NCBI GenBank assembly: GCA_020859875.1
Contig: JAJBVJ010000205.1
Span: forward strand, 1 to 7,448
DNA from: Rikenellaceae bacterium
GTDB lineage: Bacteria; Bacteroidota; Bacteroidia; Bacteroidales; Rikenellaceae
DNA length: 7,448 bases
Reading direction: 5' to 3'
Part shown: positions 1 through 4,702 of the stretch, in pieces
How positions within the stretch are numbered: the stretch's first letter is position 1
Layout: the number at the start of each line of letters is the position of its first letter
Notes under the pieces: model-generated
Seen by the model: the letters and a program-made list of their open reading frames with translations, nothing else
What the model was told of the DNA's origin: nothing
Databases searched by the model: none
Program-made: the position numbers and the translations under genes

Positions 1-1979
1 TCGTAAACCCGGACGTCGGAAAGAGTCATTCGCGATGTAGCTTTGGAAAACTCGATAACCTTGAATTCGAGTTTGTCGCCCACTTTAGGCATCGAACCGT
101 CCTGCTTCTGAAGGTGTTTGGTCGGGCAGAATCCTTCGATATTTTCGCCGAGGGCCACCACGGCGCCCTTGTCGTTCATTTCGGTGATGGTGCCTTCATG
201 AACGGAGTCTATGCCGTACTGCGCTTCAAATTCGTTCCAAGGGTTCTCTTCGAGCTGCTTGTGGCCGAGGCTGAGCCTGCGGTTGTCCTTATCTATCTCG
301 AGAACCACAACGTCGATGTCCGCACCGATCTGGGTGAACTCTGCGGGATGTTTTACCTTCTTTGTCCAACTCAGGTCGCTGATGTGGATAAGGCCGTCGA
401 TACCTTCCGCGATCTCGACGAAAACGCCGAAGTTGGTGAAGTTGCGCACCTTGGCAGTATGTTTCGAGCCGAGCGGATATTTGGTTTCGATATCTGCCCA
501 GGGGTCGGGAGTAAGCTGCTTGATGCCCAGGCTCATCTTGCGTTCATCGCGGTCGAGGGTGAGTATCACCGCTTCCACCTCTTCGCCCACTTTCAGGAAC
601 TCCTGTGCCGAGCGCAGGTGCTGGCTCCACGACATTTCGCTCACGTGGATAAGCCCCTCTACCCCTGCCGCAATTTCAACGAAGGCGCCGTAATCGGCCA
701 TCACTACCACTTTACCTTTAACCTTATCGCCTACTTTAAGTTCACTGTCGAGGGCATCCCACGGATGGGCGCTGAGCTGTTTGAGCCCGAGGGCGATACG
801 TTTTTTCTGGTCGTCGAAGTCCAGAATTACCACGTTTAGCTTCTGGTCGAGCTGTACGATCTCTTCGGGATGGTTCACCCGGCCCCAGCTCAGGTCGGTA
901 ATGTGGATAAGGCCGTCCACACCCCCCAGGTCGATAAATACCCCGTAGGAGGTGATGTTCTTGACGGTTCCTTCGAGTATCTGCCCTTTTTCGAGTTTGG
1001 ACATGATCTCTTTTTTCTGAGCCTCCAGTTCGGCCTCGATGAGAGCCTTGTGGGAAACGACCACGTTGCGGAATTCCTGGTTGATCTTAACCACCTTGAA
1101 TCCCATAGTTTTGTCGACGTAAATATCGTAGTCGCGGATAGGTTTGACGTCGATCTGCGATCCTGGTAAGAACGCCTCGATTCCGAACACATCCACGATC
1201 ATACCGCCCTTGGTGCGGCATTTGATATATCCTTTGATGATTTCGTCGTTTTCCAGTGCGAGGTTGACGCGGTCCCAGCTCTTGAGCTGACGCGCCTTTT
1301 TATGTGAAAGAATCAGCTGCCCCTTCTTATCCTCGGCGCTTTCCACGTAAACTTCCACCTTTTCGCCTACGGCCAATTCGGGGTTGTAGCGGAATTCGCT
1401 CCCCGGGATAATACCTTCCGATTTATAGCCGATATTAACTACGACTTCCCTTTTGTTGAGGGAGATCACCGTGCCTTCGACCACTTCGCCTACCTGTACG
1501 TTCGAGAGGGTGTCGTCATATTTTTTGGCGATGGCCTCACGGTCTTCGGTATAGACGCCGAGCCCTTTTTCGAAGGAATCCCAATCGAAATCTTCATTGG
1601 AGGCCGGGGCCGCCTGGGTTTCATCTTCGGGTTTGTTTTCGGCTTTGGTTTTTTTGGTTTCGGCTTTGATGGGCTTTTCCGCCTGCTCGACCGCCTCGAC
1701 TTCTGCAACGATATTTTCGTCGTTTTCAACTGCGGCGACCTCTGCATTTTCCGCTACGAGGGCCTCTTCGACAGTTTCCTGTCCGAACACTTCTTCGGTT
1801 GCGGGAGTCTCTTCAGCGGCCTCAGCCGGATCTTCGGCAGGTGTTTCCACCAGGCCGTCGGCAGCGGACGGGTTTGCCTCGGCTACTTCGGCTTCGGCCT
1901 GGACTTCGACCACAGGTTCTTCTGCCTGGGGGGCAGACGCTTCTGCAGTCTGGGCTTCTAATTCTTTGTTTTCTTCCAT
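1..1979 (-). CDS. rpsA: 30S ribosomal protein S1, partial (C-terminus beyond left edge)
   Basis: S1 binds mRNA on the small ribosomal subunit and helps deliver it to the decoding channel. The start is ATG at 1979-1977; 659 complete codons are visible and the frame is open to the left edge. Residues 1-130 form an acidic low-complexity extension with about 34 Glu and 29 Ala by hand count. A linker with FDWDSFEKG (131-139) follows, then six S1/OB-fold repeats at roughly 165-228, 245-311, 333-401, 418-487, 505-574 and 592 to the edge. Repeats 3-5 are near-copies, each with a GLIH[IV][ST][ED][LM]SW motif (356-365, 442-451, 529-538) and a GVF/GAF strand. E. coli S1 has 557 residues and also six repeats, so the visible part already exceeds it because of the extension. 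There is no Shine-Dalgarno before the ATG, only an AT-rich leader, as is usual in Bacteroidota. The identification is secure; only the role of the extension is unknown. Confidence 0.97.
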   Translation of the reverse strand, partial: MEENKELEAQTAEASAPQAEEPVVEVQAEAEVAEANPSAADGLVETPAEDPAEAAEETPATEEVFGQETVEEALVAENAEVAAVENDENIVAEVEAVEQAEKPIKAETKKTKAENKPEDETQAAPASNEDFDWDSFEKGLGVYTEDREAIAKKYDDTLSNVQVGEVVEGTVISLNKREVVVNIGYKSEGIIPGSEFRYNPELAVGEKVEVYVESAEDKKGQLILSHKKARQLKSWDRVNLALENDEIIKGYIKCRTKGGMIVDVFGIEAFLPGSQIDVKPIRDYDIYVDKTMGFKVVKINQEFRNVVVSHKALIEAELEAQKKEIMSKLEKGQILEGTVKNITSYGVFIDLGGVDGLIHITDLSWGRVNHPEEIVQLDQKLNVVILDFDDQKKRIALGLKQLSAHPWDALDSELKVGDKVKGKVVVMADYGAFVEIAAGVEGLIHVSEMSWSQHLRSAQEFLKVGEEVEAVILTLDRDERKMSLGIKQLTPDPWADIETKYPLGSKHTAKVRNFTNFGVFVEIAEGIDGLIHISDLSWTKKVKHPAEFTQIGADIDVVVLEIDKDNRRLSLGHKQLEENPWNEFEAQYGIDSVHEGTITEMNDKGAVVALGENIEGFCPTKHLQKQDGSMPKVGDKLEFKVIEFSKATSRMTLSDVRVY

Positions 1980-1990
1980 TGTGTTAAATT

Positions 1991-2039
1991 CTGACAATTA
2001 ATCAGTTAGACATTATTTATAGACGTCCTTTACCGGACG
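1991..2039 (-). promoter_or_regulatory. rpsA 5' leader with two small inverted repeats
   Basis: If transcription starts just downstream of the -7 box at 2046-2053, the rpsA mRNA has a leader of about 60 nt. It holds two inverted repeats. One is CGTCC/GGACG (2024-2028 with 2035-2039, 6-nt loop), almost at the mRNA 5' end. The other is CTGA/TCAG (1991-1994 with 2002-2005, 7-nt loop), ending about 11 nt before the ATG. S1 of E. coli represses its own translation through a structured leader, so a comparable role is conceivable. The stems are only 5 and 4 bp, so the structure and its function are inference. Confidence 0.35.
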
Positions 2040-2045
2040 GGCGCA

Positions 2046-2067
2046 CAAAGATATAAAATAATGTCAA
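2046..2067 (-). promoter_or_regulatory. Putative rpsA promoter, Bacteroidota type
   Basis: The minus strand carries TATCTTTG at 2053-2046, an exact match to the Bacteroidota -7 consensus TAnnTTTG, about 67 nt upstream of the rpsA ATG. A TTGACA lies at 2067-2062, but it is only 8 nt from the -7 box, far closer than the usual spacing of about 19 nt. No good TTTG sits at the expected distance. The -7 box is convincing and the -33 element is not. Confidence 0.6.
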
Positions 2068-2094
2068 TAAACCCGCTGGGGATGAGCATTTTAT

Positions 2095-2114
2095 TTCCCG
2101 GTTCGGTACGGGAA
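2095..2114 (-). terminator. Weak hairpin after the FKBP-like gene
   Basis: An inverted repeat of TTCCCG with CGGGAA (2095-2100 with 2109-2114, 8-nt loop) lies 7 nt beyond the stop codon of the FKBP-like gene and upstream of the rpsA promoter box. It sits where a terminator would be expected. The stem is short, and the sequence after it on the minus strand (ATAAAATG) is not a U-tract, so it may be a poor terminator or a chance repeat. Confidence 0.3.
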
Positions 2115-2121
2115 TACTCTG

Positions 2122-2814
2122 TTAGTCTTCGACCTCCAGGATCTCGAACCGGGTGAAGCGGTAGAAGGATGGGTCGGAGTGGGTAGAAGTTCCGACCGGG
2201 TAGGGGTCGGGAAAAGCGATGTGGAAAACTGATCCCTGGCAGAGGAACTCCACGGGGCCCCCAAAGATCTTTGTAAATCGAGAGGCCGGGTCGCTGTCGA
2301 CTCCTGAAAAGGGTAGGTTCTCGAGCGGTACATTTCCGTTACGGTCGTAGTGGATGGCGATGTAGGTTACCGTCTGGTCTTCCCGGGTGGCCGGTTTGCC
2401 CTCTCCCTGTTTTATAACCTTACAGTAGGTATTTTCATCTACATAAATATAGCCTTCCTCTTCCATCCTTTGCCTCACCCGGGCCCACGCCTCTTGCTCG
2501 CTCTGCTCCAGGAGTTTGGCTGATTCCGTCTCGATAAAGTCGAATATACGGTCGTCGTCGAGCTTTATATCCATAGGGTTTTCGTTGAAAGTATCCTCCA
2601 TGGCCGCAAGGAAAACTTTAATATTTAGCGATTTGGGTGAAAGGTTCCCTTCCAGCAACAGGGCGTTCCCGACTTCGCAGCCCAACAAATAACTGACACT
2701 GTCGGTAAAGGTCCGCAGCTCGGGTCGCGCCGCCGGCTCCTTAGGAGAGCTTCCGGGCCGGGCCGACGACAGAAGAAAACAGGTAAGAGGGATTGAAATT
2801 AAAGTCAGTTTCAT
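2122..2814 (-). CDS. Secreted FKBP/Mip-like protein with degenerate isomerase domain
   Basis: This is a 230-residue protein (ATG at 2814, stop TAA). Residues 1-20 look like a signal peptide: Lys2, a hydrophobic run to about 16, then SSA. Cys12 does not sit in a proper lipobox, so a lipoprotein is unlikely and a periplasmic protein likelier. Residues 36-135 resemble the FKBP_N dimerisation domain of Mip/FkpA chaperones: DSVSYLLG (38-45) followed by charged helices rich in Glu and Gln. Residues 145-230 keep the outline of an FKBP domain: VTYIAIHYDRNGNV (149-162) matches the VHYTG.L.DG strand, and QGSVFHIAFPDPYPVG (193-208) followed by FEILEVED (223-230) matches the flap region and last strand. 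The FD pair after the first hairpin and the V-I-x-G-W segment that line the active site are not recognisable, so proline isomerase activity is doubtful and a chaperone role likelier. It has its own promoter and is followed in the same direction by rpsA, probably as a separate unit. Confidence 0.75.
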   Translation of the reverse strand: MKLTLISIPLTCFLLSSARPGSSPKEPAARPELRTFTDSVSYLLGCEVGNALLLEGNLSPKSLNIKVFLAAMEDTFNENPMDIKLDDDRIFDFIETESAKLLEQSEQEAWARVRQRMEEEGYIYVDENTYCKVIKQGEGKPATREDQTVTYIAIHYDRNGNVPLENLPFSGVDSDPASRFTKIFGGPVEFLCQGSVFHIAFPDPYPVGTSTHSDPSFYRFTRFEILEVED

Positions 2815-2846
2815 ACGGATTGCGGGATAATAATTGTATATATCAT

Positions 2847-2877
2847 CAAAGCTAACTAAATATTAGCTTAACGCAAA
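2847..2877 (-). promoter_or_regulatory. Promoter of the FKBP-like gene, near-perfect Bacteroidota consensus
   Basis: On the minus strand, TTTG at 2877-2874 is followed after exactly 19 nt by TAGCTTTG at 2854-2847. This matches both the sequences and the spacing of the housekeeping Bacteroidota promoter (TTTG-N19-TAnnTTTG). Transcription would begin about 4-6 nt further on, giving a leader of roughly 28 nt before the ATG at 2814. Confidence 0.8.
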
Positions 2878-2892
2878 TTTTGCCATATTCCC

Positions 2893-2900
2893 TATCTTTG
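2893..2900 (+). promoter_or_regulatory. -7 box of the epimerase gene, five bases before the ATG
   Basis: TATCTTTG on the plus strand is an exact TAnnTTTG match. It ends at 2900, with the epimerase ATG at 2906. Initiation a few nucleotides beyond the box would give an mRNA with almost no leader. The expected -33 position (about 2870-2873) reads AACG and is poor; a TTTG at 2879-2882 is only 10 nt away. The core shares the 91-bp gap with the divergent FKBP-like promoter, but the two -7 boxes do not overlap. Confidence 0.65.
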
Positions 2901-2905
2901 CACTC

Positions 2906-3931
2906 ATGGATATATTTTTGACCGGGGCCGCCGGTTTTATAGGCTACCGTACGGTTCGCCAACTCGTCGGGGCGGGACATACCGTAACGGGTATCGATAA
3001 CCTTAACGACTATTATGACCCTTCGCTGAAAGTTGCCCGGCTGGCCCGGTTAGGGATAGACATGGGTTCACCGGCAGACGGTAACGGTTACCGGATCTCC
3101 CCGGACGGGAGGTTCCGATACAAAACGGCCGATATAGCGGAAGAAGCCGAGTTCGAAGACGTGGTGAAGGGAGTTTCTATTGATGCCATTTGCCACCTTG
3201 CCGCTCAGGCGGGAGTGAGATACAGTATTGAAAATCCGCAGGCCTACGCCCATTCCAACCTGAAGGGTTTTCTAAATATGCTCGAGTTGGCCCGCGGGCG
3301 CAAAGGCGTGAAATTCGTATATGCAAGCAGTTCGAGCGTATACGGCAATAGCACCGATATCCCCTACCGAGAGTCGAACCGGACGGACAGCCCCGTCAGT
3401 TTTTACGGAGCCACTAAAAAGTCGAATGAAGTTATGGCGGCCAGTTATGCATCACTGTACGGTATGGAGTCCGTCGGATTGCGGTTCTTTACGGTATACG
3501 GGCCCTGGGGAAGGCCCGACATGTCCCCCATGATTTTCGCATCGGCTATACTCGAAGGCAGGCCGATCGATATTTTCAACAACGGCGATATGAGCCGGGA
3601 CTTTACATTTATCGACGACATCGCCGAGGGTGTCTGCCGGGTTCTGACCCGGCGGCCGGCGACGGCATCGGCCGTCCTGTCACCCGGTTCGAGTATATAC
3701 AACATCGGGAATTCCCATCCCGTTAAACTTCTCGATTTTATCTGCTGCATCGAGCGGATAACCGGCCGCAAGGCCATCCGCAACTACCTCCCGATGCAGT
3801 CGGGGGACGTGAATGCTACTTGGGCGGATACGTCGCTCCTGGAAAAGGATTACGGCTACCGCCCCGCCACCCCGCTGGAAGAGGGGATGGAGAAGTTTAT
3901 TGCCTGGTACAGGGGATATTACGGGGTGTAA
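2906..3931 (+). CDS. UDP-glucuronate 4-epimerase-type NAD-dependent sugar epimerase
   Basis: This 341-residue extended-SDR enzyme probably converts UDP-glucuronate to UDP-galacturonate in the cytoplasm, supplying precursors for capsule, O-antigen or exopolysaccharide. The NAD-binding Rossmann motif is GAAGFIG (7-13), with Asp31 closing the second strand (TGIDNLNDYYD, 28-38). The LNDYYD signature and AAQAGVRYSIENP (99-111) are typical of the CapI/LspL/GAE group. The catalytic set is visible: the Ser run 141-144 in YASSSSVYG, and Tyr167 and Lys171 in YGATK. RFFTVYGPWGRPDM (193-206) and RDFTFIDDIAEG (231-242) are also family signatures. ATG at 2906 is the only start that keeps the complete Rossmann motif. 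A moderately long loop (about 48-70) precedes the third strand. No glycosyltransferase or other polysaccharide gene is adjacent, so the gene stands alone here. The family is certain; the exact sugar (glucuronate against a related UDP-sugar) is inferred from signatures. Confidence 0.9.
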   Translation: MDIFLTGAAGFIGYRTVRQLVGAGHTVTGIDNLNDYYDPSLKVARLARLGIDMGSPADGNGYRISPDGRFRYKTADIAEEAEFEDVVKGVSIDAICHLAAQAGVRYSIENPQAYAHSNLKGFLNMLELARGRKGVKFVYASSSSVYGNSTDIPYRESNRTDSPVSFYGATKKSNEVMAASYASLYGMESVGLRFFTVYGPWGRPDMSPMIFASAILEGRPIDIFNNGDMSRDFTFIDDIAEGVCRVLTRRPATASAVLSPGSSIYNIGNSHPVKLLDFICCIERITGRKAIRNYLPMQSGDVNATWADTSLLEKDYGYRPATPLEEGMEKFIAWYRGYYGV

Positions 3932-4031
3932 CACTTTACACTTTTTCACAGACACTATTAATAAACTATCCGGGTTAATAACCGTAACTTTAGCTACCTT
4001 TAAGTTCCTTTCCCTTGTGGCTCAGGGTACA

Positions 4032-4045
4032 CCGAGTGAACTCGG
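4032..4045. repeat. Palindrome-like inverted repeat
   Basis: CCGAGT (4032-4037) and ACTCGG (4040-4045) form a perfect 6-bp inverted repeat separated by only 2 bases. The gap is too tight for a good RNA hairpin with all pairs formed, so it may close as a 5-bp stem with a 4-base loop or be a symmetrical protein site. No U-tract follows on either strand, so it is not an evident terminator. Confidence 0.6.
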
Positions 4046-4160
4046 CAGTCTTCCTTTCTTGTCGGTCGGCCCGGCGGGGATTTCGATATTGTGGCCGGTA
4101 GGAGTAGTTTATACCTGTTTTTCTTTTCACTTTTAACTTCATTTTCCTTCTCCTTGTATG

Positions 4161-4255
4161 GCCAAGTCAAGCAAGCTACTTGGCTCATACTTCGTTCGTC
4201 GGTTGCTTGTCCAACCGACGCCAAACCGAGAGGCATGGAGTTTTACTCCAATGCC
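4161..4255. repeat. Three consecutive hairpins at ~35-nt intervals
   Basis: Three inverted repeats follow one another. GCCAAGT/ACTTGGC occupies 4161-4167 and 4178-4184. CGTCGGTTG/CAACCGACG occupies 4197-4205 and 4212-4220, a perfect 9-bp stem with a 6-nt loop. GGCATGGAG/CTCCAATGCC occupies 4232-4240 and 4246-4255, paired except for one bulged A. Their centres are about 36 and 35 nt apart. A fourth, CCGGAGC/GCTTCCGG with one bulge, lies at 4300-4321, about two intervals further on. The pairing is read directly from the sequence; whether it forms in RNA, and on which strand, is unknown. Confidence 0.65.
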
Positions 4256-4280
4256 CGAGGTGCGAAGGAGGCAACCGAAG

Positions 4281-4393
4281 GTAAAAGGACACCGCCGCGC
4301 CGGAGCAGGAGTTGCTTCCGGGAGGCATTGTTGGGCTACGCCCTTCCTCGTCCTTGCAGGGCATAGCTCAAGCTACACTTAAGTTCCTTTTAC
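4281..4393. repeat. Long-range inverted repeat GTAAAAGGA/TCCTTTTAC
   Basis: GTAAAAGGA at 4281-4289 and TCCTTTTAC at 4385-4393 are perfect 9-bp complements. The segment between them contains the 4300-4321 hairpin, GGGC/GCCC (4333-4343) and TAGCT/AGCTA (4364-4375). GAAGGAG (4264-4270) and CTCCTTC (4393-4399) could extend the outer stem after a 10-nt bulge. Together they would make a branched structure with a closing stem, as in some structured RNAs. This is a hand-made pairing without an energy calculation. Confidence 0.4.
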
Positions 4394-4422
4394 TCCTTCT
4401 TGCGGGGCTAGCTCAAGCTTCG

Positions 4423-4478
4423 CTTGGCTCTGCTCCCGCTTCGTGCGTCGTTTGGCTCTGCTCCTGCTTCGTTCCTCG
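4423..4478. repeat. 28-bp tandem repeat, two copies
   Basis: Positions 4423-4450 and 4451-4478 align without gaps at 24 of 28 bases; the shared core is TTGGCTCTGCTCC followed by GCTTCGT. A shorter relative, GCTCAAGCTTCG, sits just upstream (4411-4422). Related words recur at 4183-4202 (17 of 20 bases match 4460-4479 when aligned from GCTC) and around 4547-4568 (GGCTCTCGTTCGTTCGTCGG). The copies form a degenerate, dispersed family within this intergenic region. Confidence 0.75.
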
Positions 4479-4650
4479 GTTCCCTCCATACACGATATTT
4501 GGCTACGCCTTTCTCCTCCTCTCTCGGCCTTGCGTGCAAGCCCGCGGGCTCTCGTTCGTTCGTCGGTTTTATCAAGGAAAGGTAGGGGAGAAGAAACATT
4601 TCACTCGATTAGGCAAGCCGGTAGAGAAATAACTGCACAAGAATGTCGGG

Positions 4651-4678
4651 CCGCCGGCTGGTGGTGGCCCTCCGGCGG
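4651..4678 (-). terminator. GC-rich hairpin downstream of poxB, possible terminator
   Basis: CCGCCGG (4651-4657) and CCGGCGG (4672-4678) form a perfect 7-bp GC stem with a 14-nt loop, 24 bp beyond the poxB stop codon. The position suits transcription termination of poxB. On the minus strand the next bases are CCCGACATTCTTG, with no U-tract, so it would be an atypical terminator. GGGCC/GGCCC (4648-4652 with 4666-4670) offers a competing fold. Confidence 0.35.
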
Positions 4679-4702
4679 AGCGGCGAATGGCGATATACCC
4701 TC

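Larger units (their letters stand above)
3932..4702. other. 771-bp non-coding, repeat- and hairpin-rich convergent intergenic region
   Basis: The stretch lies between the 3' ends of the epimerase gene (plus) and poxB (minus). Reading both strands I found no open frame that looks like a protein. The short frames present translate to Ser/Arg/Leu-rich low-complexity sequence from repeated GCTC and TTCG words. What it holds instead is a near-palindrome (3973-3983), several perfect hairpins (4032-4045, 4161-4255), a long-range inverted repeat (4281-4393), a 28-bp tandem repeat (4423-4478), and scattered copies of a TTGGCTC...CTTCGTTCGTCGG word. The strands differ in composition: roughly 4120-4600 is pyrimidine-leaning on the plus strand. 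No tmRNA, RNase P, SRP or 6S hallmark was recognised. It could be a lineage-specific intergenic repeat, a structured RNA or decayed sequence. Confidence 0.7.

Noticed and set aside
114..839. 241-residue open frame on the plus strand antisense to rpsA
   Set aside because: It runs opposite the S1 repeats, has no recognisable domain, and its openness follows from the biased codon use of rpsA on the other strand.
1597..2001. Ser/Ala-rich 134-residue plus-strand frame
   Set aside because: It is the antisense reading of the Glu/Ala-rich extension of S1; the low-complexity Ser/Ala content mirrors GAA/GCC codons.
4171..4570. CRISPR array suggested by spaced repeats
   Set aside because: The repeat copies are degenerate, unequally spaced (21, 28 and over 70 nt) and partly in tandem without unique spacers; no cas gene is present.
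4161..4600. Insertion sequence remnant
   Set aside because: No transposase fragment, no matching terminal inverted repeats bounding the region and no target-site duplication could be found by eye.
4000..4632. Several 60-107-residue frames in the intergenic region on both strands
   Set aside because: They are built from the repeated GCTC/TTCG words, overlap each other in several frames, lack promoter boxes or plausible starts, and show no domain.
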